Source of the DNA: an uncultured Alistipes sp.
GTDB lineage: Bacteria > Bacteroidota > Bacteroidia > Bacteroidales > Rikenellaceae
Length of the DNA stretch: 35,468 nt
Reading direction: 5' to 3'
Assembly (NCBI GenBank): GCA_959604655.1
Contig: CAUHCL010000010.1
Location: 1-35,468 of the forward strand
Below are positions 16,212-25,645 of the stretch, piece after piece. The notes beneath the pieces are model-generated. The model searched no databases, was not told the DNA's origin, and saw only the letters and a list, made by a program, of their open reading frames with translations. Every line of letters starts with the position of its first letter. Position 1 is the first letter of the stretch. Both the position numbers and the translations under genes were made by a program.

Positions 16212-19200
16212 ATGAATAACACGAATCAGATGCCCGATTGGCTTTTCGAGGTCAGTTGGGAGGTATGCAACAAGATCGGCGGCATTCACACCGTCATCTC
16301 GACCAAGGCGTTGACCGTCACCAAGTGCATGGGCGACAATTACATAACCATCGGTCCCGATCTCATGCAGGAGCAGGCCAACCCCGAATTCGAGGCCGAC
16401 GACGCCCTTCTGCCGGCATGGCGCGAGAGCCTCTACGCCGAGGGCATACGCGTCCGCATAGGCCGCTGGAACGTCGAGGGACGCCCCATAGCCATACTGA
16501 TCGACTTCAAGTCGCTCATCTCGCAGAAGGACGAGGTGCTGAAGCAGATGTGGGAGGATTACCACGTTGATTCTATCTCGGGCCAGTGGGACTACATCGA
16601 ACCCGTGCTGTTCGGCTATGCCGCGGGCATGGTCATTAAATCTTACGTCGAGAACTTCTGCAACTCGACGCAGAAGGCCGTGGCCCATTTCCACGAGTGG
16701 ATGACCGCTTCGGGCGGCCTCTACCTGCGCAAGCACTCGCCCTACGTGGCCACGGTGTTCACCACCCACGCCACCGTGACGGGCCGTTGCATCGCGGGCA
16801 ACGGACTGCCGCTCTACTCGGATCTGCATAAGTTCAACGCCGACGAGATCGCGCGCCGCTTCAACGTCACGGCCAAGCACTCGATAGAGAAGATGGCCGC
16901 GCTCTATCACGACGCGTTCCTCACGGTGAGCGACATTACGGCCAACGAGTGCAAGTACCTGCTCGGCCGCGAGGTGACGGGCATAACGCCCAACGGCTTC
17001 GAGAACGGTTTTGTGTGGCCCGCCGAGACGCTGGCCGTCAAGCGCGCCGAGGCGCGCCGCGCCATGATCGAGGTGGCCGAGGCGTGTCTGGACCACAAGT
17101 TCGAGAAGGAGCCTCTTATCATAGGTACCAGCGGCCGTTACGAGTTCCGCAACAAGGGCCTCGACATATTCATGGAGTCGCTCAAGCGCCTGGCCTCGTG
17201 CGCGCTCGACCGCGAGGTGCTGGCCTACATAACGGTGCCTGCGGCCAACAACGGCCCCCGCGCCGATCTGGTGCGTCACCTCAAGGACGCCTCGCAGCCC
17301 GTCGACCGCAGCCAGTGGCGCCACTCGACCCACTATCTGGAGAACAGCCGATGGGATCCCATCGTGCAGTCGATGCGCGGCAGCGTGCTCGACCGTGACG
17401 ATTCGAAGGTGAAAGTGATCTTCGTGCCTTCGTACCTCAATTCCAACGACGGCGTATTCAACAAGAGCTACTACGAGATGCTGGCAGGCATGGACTTCAC
17501 CGCATTCCCGTCGTACTACGAGCCGTGGGGCTACACTCCGCTGGAGTCGGTGGCCTTCTCGGTGCCGACCCTCACTTCGAACCTCTCGGGCTTCGGCCTG
17601 TGGGCCGTCAAGCTGGCCGACCACGCGGGTGTTGAGGTGATCCGCCGCGACGACAGTAACGACGCCTACGCCGTCGAGCAGCTGGTGGACGCCGCGCTGC
17701 GCTTCATGCAGTTCGACGCCGAGCAGGTGGAGGCCGTGCGCCGTTCGGCGAGCGAGATATCGAAACTCGCCCTGTGGGAGAACTTCTTCGAGCACTATCG
17801 CCACGCCTACGCCGAGGCCATGGAGAACTCGGCGGCGCGCACCAACCGCACCGTGGCCGAGGACGGCGGCAGCTACACCGAGCAGATCAACTTCGTGCGC
17901 CAGCAGCTCACCTCGAACAAGCCCTCGTGGCACCGCATGATGGTCGAGAAGCGCCTCCCCTCGCGTCTGCACGCGCTGGAGGAGATCTCGCGCAACCTGT
18001 GGTGGTGCTGGACGCAGGATGCCCGCGACCTGTTCGAGAGCATCGACCCCGTGCTGTGGAACGCGGTGGACCGCAACCCCATCGCGCTGCTCGACAAACT
18101 CTCGATCGAGCGCATCAACGAGCTGGAGAACGACGGCGACTTCCTCGCGCGTCTGGATGCCGTGTCGACGCAGCTCACGGCCTACATGTCGGAGAAGCCC
18201 GACCCCGCGAGCGCCAAGATAGCATATTTCTCGATGGAGTACGGACTCCACTCGTCGCTTAAGATATACTCGGGCGGTCTGGGTATTCTGGCGGGCGACT
18301 ACCTGAAGGAGGCCTCGGACAAGAACGTGCCGATGGTGGCCGTGGGTCTGCTCTACCGCTACGGATACTTCACCCAACAGCTCTCGGCGCAGGGTAGTCA
18401 GGTGGCCACCTACGAGGCGCAGAACTTCTTCAAGCTGCCGATCTCGCCCGTGCGCGACGAGATGGGCAACTGGGTTTCGATACAGATAGCCTTCCCGGGC
18501 CGCACGCTCTCGGCACGCGTGTGGAAATGTCAGGTGGGCCGCACCGATCTGTTCCTGCTCGACACCGACTACGAGGCCAACCGCGATGAGGACCGCCAGA
18601 TCACGTTCCACCTCTACGGCGGCGACTGGGAGAACCGTCTGAAGCAGGAGCTGCTGCTGGGCGTGGGCGGTATCCGCGCTCTGGCAAAGATGGGCATCAA
18701 GCAGGAGGTATACCACTGCAACGAGGGCCATGCCGCATTCATCGGCATAGAGCGCATCCGCAACCTCATCGCCAAGCGCCGCCTGACCTTCTCGGAGGCG
18801 CTGGAGGTGGTGCGTTCGTCGTCGCTCTTCACGACCCACACCCCCGTTCCCGCGGGTCACGACGCATTCCCCGAGTCGATGATGCGCCAGTACATGTCGC
18901 ACTATCCCGACGTGCTGGGCATTACGTGGGAGCAGTTCATCAACCTCGGTAAGACCAACCCCAACGACCCCAACGAGCGTTTCTCGATGTCGGTGCTGGC
19001 CTGCAACCTCTCGCAGGAGGTCAACGGCGTGTCGTGGCTGCACGGCGAGGTGTCGAAAGACATTCTGGGTCACATGTGGCCCGGCTACTTCAAGAACGAG
19101 TTGCACATAGGCTACGTCACCAACGGCGTGCACTTCCCCACGTGGGTGGCCTCGAACCTGCGCCGTCTCTACTCGCGCTATTTCCCCAAGGGCTTCGAGG

Positions 19201-20459
19201 GCCACGTGTACGACATACCCGAGTGGCAGGGCGTGCACAAGATCGCCGACGCCGATCTGTGGAAGGAGCGCATGGTGCTCAAGGAGCGCTTGATAAACCA
19301 CATACGCAAGCGTTATAGCGACCCCGCGCAGGTGCGTTTCGACTCGCCGCGCCAGATGGTGCAGATCGTCGAGCGCATACGCCCCGACGTGCTGACCATA
19401 GGTTTCGCCCGCCGCTTCGCCACCTACAAGCGCGCATATCTGCTCTTCACCAATCTGGAGCGTCTGTCGGCTCTGGTGAACAACAAGGAGCGTCCCGTGC
19501 AGTTCATCTTCGCGGGTAAGGCGCACCCCAACGACAAGCCCGGGCAGGATCTCATCAAGCGCATCGTCGAGGTGTCGGCCATGCCCGAGTTCGTGGGCAA
19601 AATCGTCTTCTTGCAGAACTACGACATGGAGCTGGCGCGCCGCATGGTGCAGGGCGTCGACGTGTGGTTGAACACCCCCACCCGTCCGCTGGAGGCATCG
19701 GGCACCTCGGGCGAGAAGTGCGTGATGAACGGCGTGATGCAGTTCTCTGTGCTCGACGGCTGGTGGGTCGAGGGCTACAAGCAGGGCGCGGGATGGATGC
19801 TGCCCATGGAGCGTTCGTTCACCGACCAGAAGTTCCAGGACGAGCTGGACGCCGAGATGATCTACAACACCATCGAGGATCAGATCGTGCCGCTCTACTA
19901 CGACCGCGGCGCCGACGGCGTGCCTCACGCATGGGTCAATGCGGTGAAGAGCTGCGTGGCCGACATAGCGTCGAACTTCACCACCAACCGAATGCTGATC
20001 GATTACGAGGACCGCTTCTATAACAAGCTGGCGGCCCGCAAGGGCGAGATGATCGCCGACAACTACCGCATGGCCCGCGAGATCGCGGCGTGGAAGCGCA
20101 AGGTGTCGGCCGCGTGGGACGACGTGCGCATCCTCGGCGTGCAGCGCGTGGAGCTGGACAACGAGGCCATATTCGTCGACAAGAAGTACCGCTACGAGGT
20201 CACGCTCGACGTGGCCGCGCTGCGCCCCGACGATCTGGGCGTCGAGCTGGTGATCGCCAAGCAGATCGATGACGGCCAGACGGTGAACGTGATCGACACC
20301 AAGGCCCTGGCCATGAAGCAGGTGGTGGGCCGCGAGGTGACCTTCTCGGTGGATTACACCCCCGTACGCACGGGTACGTTCGACGTGGCTCTGCGCGTCT
20401 ATCCCAAGAACGACCGCCTGCCGCACCGCATGGACTTCGCGCTGGTGAAGTGGGCTTAA
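16212..20459 (+). CDS. Glycogen synthase (GT3-like) / alpha-glucan phosphorylase (GT35) fusion
   Basis: This single 1415-residue frame joins two enzymes of opposite direction. Residues 5-535 look like glycogen synthase of the GT3, eukaryote-like type: WLFEVSWEVCNKIGGIHTV, AHFHEWM, FTTHATVTGR, GRYEFRNKGLDIF and FPSYYEPWGYTPLES. After a short linker, about 575-1415 is a GT35 alpha-glucan phosphorylase: DUF3417-like start (SRLHALEEISRNLWWCW), YFSMEYGLHSSLKIYSGGLG, FTTHTPVPAGHD, and EASGTSGEKCVMNG with the PLP Lys near 1169. Both active regions look complete. The Met at 16212 is chosen because the upstream extension to 16146 is not conserved-looking and follows the promoter. It opens the glucan locus but has its own terminator. 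One activity would add glucose from a nucleotide sugar, the other releases glucose-1-phosphate. Confidence 0.93.
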   Translation: MNNTNQMPDWLFEVSWEVCNKIGGIHTVISTKALTVTKCMGDNYITIGPDLMQEQANPEFEADDALLPAWRESLYAEGIRVRIGRWNVEGRPIAILIDFKSLISQKDEVLKQMWEDYHVDSISGQWDYIEPVLFGYAAGMVIKSYVENFCNSTQKAVAHFHEWMTASGGLYLRKHSPYVATVFTTHATVTGRCIAGNGLPLYSDLHKFNADEIARRFNVTAKHSIEKMAALYHDAFLTVSDITANECKYLLGREVTGITPNGFENGFVWPAETLAVKRAEARRAMIEVAEACLDHKFEKEPLIIGTSGRYEFRNKGLDIFMESLKRLASCALDREVLAYITVPAANNGPRADLVRHLKDASQPVDRSQWRHSTHYLENSRWDPIVQSMRGSVLDRDDSKVKVIFVPSYLNSNDGVFNKSYYEMLAGMDFTAFPSYYEPWGYTPLESVAFSVPTLTSNLSGFGLWAVKLADHAGVEVIRRDDSNDAYAVEQLVDAALRFMQFDAEQVEAVRRSASEISKLALWENFFEHYRHAYAEAMENSAARTNRTVAEDGGSYTEQINFVRQQLTSNKPSWHRMMVEKRLPSRLHALEEISRNLWWCWTQDARDLFESIDPVLWNAVDRNPIALLDKLSIERINELENDGDFLARLDAVSTQLTAYMSEKPDPASAKIAYFSMEYGLHSSLKIYSGGLGILAGDYLKEASDKNVPMVAVGLLYRYGYFTQQLSAQGSQVATYEAQNFFKLPISPVRDEMGNWVSIQIAFPGRTLSARVWKCQVGRTDLFLLDTDYEANRDEDRQITFHLYGGDWENRLKQELLLGVGGIRALAKMGIKQEVYHCNEGHAAFIGIERIRNLIAKRRLTFSEALEVVRSSSLFTTHTPVPAGHDAFPESMMRQYMSHYPDVLGITWEQFINLGKTNPNDPNERFSMSVLACNLSQEVNGVSWLHGEVSKDILGHMWPGYFKNELHIGYVTNGVHFPTWVASNLRRLYSRYFPKGFEGHVYDIPEWQGVHKIADADLWKERMVLKERLINHIRKRYSDPAQVRFDSPRQMVQIVERIRPDVLTIGFARRFATYKRAYLLFTNLERLSALVNNKERPVQFIFAGKAHPNDKPGQDLIKRIVEVSAMPEFVGKIVFLQNYDMELARRMVQGVDVWLNTPTRPLEASGTSGEKCVMNGVMQFSVLDGWWVEGYKQGAGWMLPMERSFTDQKFQDELDAEMIYNTIEDQIVPLYYDRGADGVPHAWVNAVKSCVADIASNFTTNRMLIDYEDRFYNKLAARKGEMIADNYRMAREIAAWKRKVSAAWDDVRILGVQRVELDNEAIFVDKKYRYEVTLDVAALRPDDLGVELVIAKQIDDGQTVNVIDTKALAMKQVVGREVTFSVDYTPVRTGTFDVALRVYPKNDRLPHRMDFALVKWA

Positions 20460-20550
20460 CACTCCGATCCTGAATATGCGTCATGTCCCGTCGGGCCTTT
20501 GCGGTCCGACGGGCGGCGACGCTGAATTACCGACAGGGAACGTATTGTAA

Positions 20551-20602
20551 AAACAAAGGTGTCCGCATGCGGCGAACGCATGCGCGGTGCCCTGTTTTTT
20601 TC
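20551..20602 (+). terminator. Intrinsic terminator after the fusion gene
   Basis: CGCATGCG (20564-20571), loop GCGAA, CGCATGCG (20577-20584), flanked by imperfect outer pairing and followed by seven T (20595-20601). An additional 8-bp hairpin, CCCGTCGG/CCGACGGG, lies at 20487-20513. The rest of the gene-free stretch 20460-20802 is the promoter of the next gene; I see nothing else in it. Confidence 0.85.
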
Positions 20603-20762
20603 GTGGCGAAGCCTCGGCATGGCGTAAAAACAGGCGCGCGGAGGGGTGTCGGAAACGGACTCGGACGAGTCGTACGAAGGCCCGAACCGTAATTTATTCG
20701 GACCGATATTTGCTCCCGAGCATTTTTTTTCGATAAAAATGTCGTATGTGCGATATTTTTAC

Positions 20763-20770
20763 TAACTTTG
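20763..20770 (+). promoter_or_regulatory. Putative promoter of the debranching enzyme operon
   Basis: TAACTTTG, a full match to TAnnTTTG, 33 bases before the ATG at 20803. It would drive the debranching enzyme, GT4 and GH57 genes apart from the fusion gene. Confidence 0.65.
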
Positions 20771-20802
20771 ATGTAAACAGATAATTTTTCAAAAACTTAA
20801 AT

Positions 20803-22785
20803 ATGTCGGCACTAACATTTGACAAGAGCGAGCTGGGCAATCTGGAGTACTCCCTGCAAAGGGAGATGCTGGCCACCGACCGTAAGGGCGGCTACATGAG
20901 CACCACCATCGTGTGCTGCAACACCCGCAAGTACCACGGCCTGATGGTCGCCCCGATCGACCAAAGCGACGAGGCGTACGTGCTGCTGTCGTCGCTCGAC
21001 GAGACGATCATCCAGCACGACCAGTCGTTCAACCTCGCGCTGCATCGCTACCGCGGGGTATACGAGCCGCGCGGGCACAAATACATCACCGATTTCGAGT
21101 ATACGCCCACCCCGACGATCACCTATCGCGTGGGCGGCGTGATCCTGCGCAAGGAGCTGCTGTGGATTCACAAGCGCACGCAGCTCATGATCCGCTACAC
21201 GCTCGTCGACGCCCATTCCGACACCACGCTGCGCCTGCGTCCCTTCTTCGCGTTCCGCAACAAACATTCGTTGTCGAAGGCCAACATGGAGGCCAACGGC
21301 CGATCGTACCCCATAAAGGGCGGTGTGAAATGCAAGCTCTACGAGGGTTATCCGTGGCTCTACCTCCAGATCAACAAGGACGACGCCGAATTCGTGGCGG
21401 CGCCCGACTGGTACTACGACTTCGAATATCCCGAGGAGATCAAGCGCGGATACGACGGTTACGAGGATCTGCTCACCACGGGCTATTTCGAGATGCCCAT
21501 CCGCAAGGGCGAGAGCATCATCTTCTCGGCCGCGACGGACGAGATGGCCACCGAGGATACCATATCGCAGATATACGAGGCGTCGATCGCGCGCCGCACC
21601 CACAAGATCGATTTCCTGAGCTGCCTGCACCACTCGGCGCGCCAGTTCATCGTACGCCGCGCGGGCGGCCGCACCGAGATGGTGGCGGGGTACCCGTGGT
21701 ACGGCACCGTGGGCCGCGACACGCTCATATCGCTCCCCGGCATCGTGCTGGAGCAGGGCTACAAGGAGGATTGCATGGACGTGCTCGACACCATGGTGGC
21801 GGGCATGCGCGACGGCGATTTCGCAGGCTCGGCCTCGGCACGCGTGGCGGCCGACGCTCCGCTGTGGTTCTTCTGGACGTTGCAGAATCTGGAGCCGCAC
21901 ATCGGCGCCAAGGAGCTGTGGAAACGCTACGGCGGGGCCATGAAGGCCGTGCTGGAGGCCTACCGCCGCGGTTTCGACGGCCGCGTGGCGCTGCACGACA
22001 ACGGTCTGGTGTGGGCCGCGGCCGACGGCGAGGCGCTCACGTGGATGAACACCAAGGTGGACGGACGGCCCGTCGCCCAAAGGGCGGGCTACGCCGTGGA
22101 GATCGAGGCGCTGTGGTACAACGCCGTGAGCTACACCCTCGCGCTGGCGCGCAAGATGAAGGACAAGGAGTTCGCGGAGCGCTGGGGCGACATGCCCGAG
22201 CGGACCAAGGCGTCGTTCCTCGCGAAATTCATGCTCGACGAGGGCTATCCTGCCGACTACGTGAACGATTGTGAGGTCAATACTTTCCGCCGTTCGAACA
22301 TGCTCGTGGCATGTGCATTGGACTACACCATGTTCGGCGAGGAGCAGATCATGGATGTGTTGGGCGTGGTGCGCCGACACCTGCTCACGCGCCGCGGCAT
22401 ACGTTCCCTCTCGCCGCGCAATCCATTCTACGAGCCTTCGTACGCCGAGGACCAGCGTTCGCAGGATCTGGCCTGCCACAACGGATCGACGTGGATCTGG
22501 CCCCTGATGCTCTACGTGAAGACGGGCTTCGGCATCGCGGGCGAACGCTTCCTGCCCGAGGCCGAGGAACTGCTGGCGGGCTTCGAAGACGAAATACAGA
22601 CCGCCTGCATAGGCTCGGTGAGCGAGTGCTTCGAGGGCGATCCTCCGTTCCGCGCGCGCGGCTGCCTGTCGCAGGCCACGAGCGTGGGCGGCCTGCTGTA
22701 TATAAGCGCCATTACCGAGGAATGGCGCAAGAGGTGCGGCAAGGGCGGAGGCGCCAGGAAGGCCGCACGCAAAAAGAGCAAATAG
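20803..22785 (+). CDS. Glycogen debranching enzyme, amylo-alpha-1,6-glucosidase family
   Basis: This 660-residue protein resembles the bacterial/archaeal glycogen debranching enzymes (GH133-type), which remove alpha-1,6 branch stubs from glycogen. The N-terminal beta domain (about 10-250) contains the family segment TDRKGGYMSTTIVCCNTRKYHG and SLDETI. The C-terminal (alpha/alpha)6 part begins near 275 with FIVRRAGGRTEMVAGYPWYG-type sequence and contains VGRDTLISLPGIVLEQG; further on are DAPLWFFW and a conserved SLSPRNPFY. The extreme C-terminus is Lys/Arg-rich and probably a disordered tail. It is followed by the GT4 gene after 113 bases. In Bacteroides a debranching enzyme, a GT4 enzyme and a GH57 enzyme also stand together, as I recall. 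Confidence 0.92.
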   Translation: MSALTFDKSELGNLEYSLQREMLATDRKGGYMSTTIVCCNTRKYHGLMVAPIDQSDEAYVLLSSLDETIIQHDQSFNLALHRYRGVYEPRGHKYITDFEYTPTPTITYRVGGVILRKELLWIHKRTQLMIRYTLVDAHSDTTLRLRPFFAFRNKHSLSKANMEANGRSYPIKGGVKCKLYEGYPWLYLQINKDDAEFVAAPDWYYDFEYPEEIKRGYDGYEDLLTTGYFEMPIRKGESIIFSAATDEMATEDTISQIYEASIARRTHKIDFLSCLHHSARQFIVRRAGGRTEMVAGYPWYGTVGRDTLISLPGIVLEQGYKEDCMDVLDTMVAGMRDGDFAGSASARVAADAPLWFFWTLQNLEPHIGAKELWKRYGGAMKAVLEAYRRGFDGRVALHDNGLVWAAADGEALTWMNTKVDGRPVAQRAGYAVEIEALWYNAVSYTLALARKMKDKEFAERWGDMPERTKASFLAKFMLDEGYPADYVNDCEVNTFRRSNMLVACALDYTMFGEEQIMDVLGVVRRHLLTRRGIRSLSPRNPFYEPSYAEDQRSQDLACHNGSTWIWPLMLYVKTGFGIAGERFLPEAEELLAGFEDEIQTACIGSVSECFEGDPPFRARGCLSQATSVGGLLYISAITEEWRKRCGKGGGARKAARKKSK

Positions 22786-22898
22786 AGTGGTCCCGGACCC
22801 CGAAATGTAAATAATAAATGTGACCGCATGCCTTGATTGACGATGTTCATCGGATTCGTTGACGCATCGCATACGATTACCTAACAAAGCAAGATATA

Positions 22899-24212
22899 AT
22901 GAGAGTATTAATGTTTGGCTGGGAGTTCCCGCCTCATATAGCGGGAGGTTTGGGCACGGCGTGTTACGGCATGACGCGAGGGCTGGCACGCAACGACGTG
23001 GAGGTGATCTTCGTGATGCCCCGAGCCTCGGGCGACGAGGACGAGCGTTTCGTGAAGGTGGTGAACGCCAGCGACGTCGAGGCCACCTATTGCGATTCGA
23101 CCGTAGCGGGCGCCGACGATATAATGAAGAAGATTTCGTTCATCCACATCGACTCGAACATGGTTCCCTACATATCGCCCGAAGAGTTCGCCACCTACCG
23201 CGAGGAATACGAGCGCACGGGCCGCAAGCTGTGGGAGCGCACGGGCGACTGCTGGACGCAGCGATACACGTTCTCTGGCAAGTACGGCGCCAATCTGCTG
23301 GAGGAAGTGGCGCGCTACGCCGTGGTGGCGGCCCAGGTGGCCAAGAATCTGGAGGGGCAGTTCGACGTGATACATGCCCACGACTGGCTGACCTACTTCG
23401 CGGGCATAGCCGCCAAACGCGTGTCGGGCAAGCCGCTGGTGGTGCACATGCACGCCACCGAGTACGACCGCTCGGGCGAGAACATCAACCGTCAGACCTA
23501 CGCCATCGAGCGTGCGGGCATGGCCGCGGCCGACAGGGTGATAGCCGTGTCGAACCTTACGCGCAACATCGTCATAGAGAAATACGGCATCCCCGCCGAG
23601 AAGGTGGTGACGGTGCACAATGCCGTGCGTTTCGCCGAGAAGGAGAACGAGATGCCCGAGCGCGGCGTCGACGACAAGATCGTGACGTTCCTTGGCCGCA
23701 TCACCTATCAGAAGGGGCCCGACTACTTCGTCGAGGCAGCCGCCAAGGTGCTCAAGCGGGTGCCTAACGTGCGCTTCGTCATGGCGGGTTCGGGCGACAT
23801 GATGAACCACGTGATACGCCGCGTGGCGCGTCTGGGCATCGCCGACCGATTCCATTTCACGGGATTCCTGCGCGGCGAGGACGTGCACCGCATGTTCCAG
23901 CTCTCGGACGTCTACATCATGCCGTCGGTGTCGGAGCCGTTCGGAATCTCGCCTCTGGAGGCCATGCGGTCGAACGTGCCCGTAATCATATCGAAGCAGA
24001 GCGGCGTGGCCGAAGTGCTGGACTACGCCGTGAAGGTGGACTACTGGGACGTGGACGCCATGGCCGACGCCATCTACGGCTTCGTGAAGTATCCCGCCCT
24101 GTCGAAGATGTTCGCCGAAAAGGGTCTGGAGGAGGTGACGGGCCTGAAGTGGAACAACGCCGCCGCCAAGATCAAGCGCGTGTACGAGGAGGCGATAAAT
24201 GAGTGCAAATAA
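22899..24212 (+). CDS. GT4-type glycosyltransferase of the glucan locus
   Basis: This 437-residue GT-B glycosyltransferase is likely to extend alpha-glucan chains from a nucleotide sugar. The N-terminal domain starts MRVLMFGWEFPPHIAGGLG, the glycogen-synthase-like glycine-rich loop, and has VIHAHDWLTYFAG near 153. The C-terminal domain has TFLGRITYQKGPDYF and the donor-binding SVSEPFGISPLEAM near 345-358, the EX7E motif of GT4/GT5 enzymes. It lacks the usual GT5 KTGGLADV start, so GT4 is preferred. It lies 113 bases after the debranching gene and 17 bases before the GH57 gene. Whether it is a second glycogen synthase beside the fusion protein, or makes maltose-1-phosphate-like intermediates, cannot be told here. 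Confidence 0.9.
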   Translation: MRVLMFGWEFPPHIAGGLGTACYGMTRGLARNDVEVIFVMPRASGDEDERFVKVVNASDVEATYCDSTVAGADDIMKKISFIHIDSNMVPYISPEEFATYREEYERTGRKLWERTGDCWTQRYTFSGKYGANLLEEVARYAVVAAQVAKNLEGQFDVIHAHDWLTYFAGIAAKRVSGKPLVVHMHATEYDRSGENINRQTYAIERAGMAAADRVIAVSNLTRNIVIEKYGIPAEKVVTVHNAVRFAEKENEMPERGVDDKIVTFLGRITYQKGPDYFVEAAAKVLKRVPNVRFVMAGSGDMMNHVIRRVARLGIADRFHFTGFLRGEDVHRMFQLSDVYIMPSVSEPFGISPLEAMRSNVPVIISKQSGVAEVLDYAVKVDYWDVDAMADAIYGFVKYPALSKMFAEKGLEEVTGLKWNNAAAKIKRVYEEAINECK

Positions 24213-24229
24213 TAAACAATGAATAAGAT

Positions 24230-25453
24230 ATGAAAACCGTTTGCTTATATTTTCAAGTGCATCAGCCGTGGCGTTTGAAAGTTTACCGATTCTTCAACAT
24301 CGGCAAGGATCACAACTATCTGGACGACTTCACCAACCGCTCGATCATGCAGAAGGTGGCGCGCCAGTGCTATCTGCCGATGAACGCGCTGCTGCTGAAG
24401 CTCATCAAGGAGAACAAGGGGGCGTTCCGCTGCTCGTTCTCGATAACGGGCTCGGCGGTGGAGCAGTTCCGCACCTATGCGCCCGAGGTGCTCGACTCGT
24501 TCCGTGCGCTGGCCGACACGGGGTGCGTGGAGTTCCTGGCCGAGACCTATTCGCACTCGCTGGCCGCGCTCTCGTCGAAGGAGGATTTCGTGGAGCAGGT
24601 GAAGCTGCACTCGGCCATGATAAAGAAGGAGTTCGGCAAGAAGCCCGCGGCGTTCCGCAACACGGAGCTCATCTACTCGGACCAGATCGGCGCCATGGTG
24701 TCGGAGCTGGGATTCAAGACCATACTGGCCGAGGGCGCCAAGCACGTGCTGGGCTGGAAGTCGCCCGACTACATCTACACCAACGCCATCGACAACCGTC
24801 TGCGCGTGCTGCTGCGCAACTATAAGCTCTCGGACGACATAGCTTTCCGCTTCTCGAACAAGGGGTGGGACCAGTATCCCCTCACGGCCGACAAGTTCGC
24901 TTCGTGGATCGCGGGCGAGACGGGCGAGGTGGTCAATCTGTTCATGGACTACGAGACCTTCGGCGAGCACCAGAAGGCCGACACGGGCATCTTCGACTTC
25001 ATGAAGGCGCTGCCCAAGGCCGTGCTGAAGCAGGGCGACTTGCAGTTCTCGACGGTGAGCGAGGCGGCCAAGGCCTACCAGCCCGTGGGCGTGCTCCACT
25101 GCCCGCACGTGATGTCGTGGGCCGACGAGGAACGCGACGTGACGGCATGGCTCGGCAACGAGTTGCAGAACGAGGCTTTCTCGAAACTCTATGCCCTGAA
25201 GGATAAGATCAAGGCGCTGAAGAGTGCCGATTTCACATACGTGTGGAACTTCATGCAGACTTCCGACCATTTCTACTACATGGCCACCAAGTGGCTGTCG
25301 GACGGTGACGTGCACTCCTATTTCAACCCCTACGGATCGTCTTACGAGGCCTTCATCAATTACATGAACGTGCTTTCGGATTTCGAGATCGAGATCGACA
25401 AGGCGCTGGCGGCGAAAAACGGACGGCGCAAGAAAGAGTCGGTGTTGGCATAG
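24230..25453 (+). CDS. GH57 alpha-glucan-active enzyme
   Basis: This 407-residue cytoplasmic protein belongs to glycoside hydrolase family 57, which includes alpha-amylases, 4-alpha-glucanotransferases and branching enzymes. The first family motif is FQVHQPW (8-14); the likely nucleophile Glu is in FRNTELIYSD near 145; the acid/base Asp is in FMDYETFGEHQ near 240. There is no signal peptide, so it should act on internal glucan. The gene follows the GT4 gene by 17 bases and is the last of the operon before the terminator at 25576. Its length is typical of the short GH57 type found beside glycogen genes in Bacteroidetes. Amylase and branching activity cannot be separated by eye. The basic C-terminus (KNGRRKKES) is unremarkable. 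Confidence 0.9.
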   Translation: MKTVCLYFQVHQPWRLKVYRFFNIGKDHNYLDDFTNRSIMQKVARQCYLPMNALLLKLIKENKGAFRCSFSITGSAVEQFRTYAPEVLDSFRALADTGCVEFLAETYSHSLAALSSKEDFVEQVKLHSAMIKKEFGKKPAAFRNTELIYSDQIGAMVSELGFKTILAEGAKHVLGWKSPDYIYTNAIDNRLRVLLRNYKLSDDIAFRFSNKGWDQYPLTADKFASWIAGETGEVVNLFMDYETFGEHQKADTGIFDFMKALPKAVLKQGDLQFSTVSEAAKAYQPVGVLHCPHVMSWADEERDVTAWLGNELQNEAFSKLYALKDKIKALKSADFTYVWNFMQTSDHFYYMATKWLSDGDVHSYFNPYGSSYEAFINYMNVLSDFEIEIDKALAAKNGRRKKESVLA

Positions 25454-25575
25454 AGGTTCGGAATCTGCGGAATGTAAGCCGCGGTTTGCAGGGCTGCGGT
25501 TGACGGAGACGCTCCGCGGGTTGGCGTTTGCGGCCGAAAATTCCGAAGTATATAAATTATCTGAAAAAGTTAACG

Positions 25576-25610
25576 ATCGGGAGATTGTCATGTGGCAATC
25601 TCCCGATTTT
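25576..25610 (+). terminator. Intrinsic terminator of the glucan operon
   Basis: ATCGGGAGATTG (25576-25587), loop TCATGTGG, CAATCTCCCGAT (25596-25607), then a short T run. The 12-bp stem is perfect. Confidence 0.88.
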
Positions 25611-25613
25611 GCC

Positions 25614-25621
25614 TATTTTTG
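25614..25621 (+). promoter_or_regulatory. Putative nspC promoter
   Basis: TATTTTTG matches TAnnTTTG, lies 24 bases before the ATG at 25646 and immediately after the operon terminator, so the two elements almost abut. No clear -33 element is seen; its place would fall inside the terminator stem. Confidence 0.5.
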
Positions 25622-25645
25622 CATATTGAAATTAATCCTCATACC

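Noticed and set aside
16062..20462. A 1466-codon open frame antisense to the synthase-phosphorylase gene
   Set aside because: It is a shadow of the strong GC-ending codon bias of the plus-strand gene. Its composition (His, Val, Arg, Leu rich) is unlike any protein family, while the plus strand shows complete enzyme motifs.
20487..20513. Hairpin CCCGTCGG/CCGACGGG as the main terminator of the fusion gene
   Set aside because: It lacks a U-tract; the hairpin at 20564-20584 with seven T after it is the better candidate.
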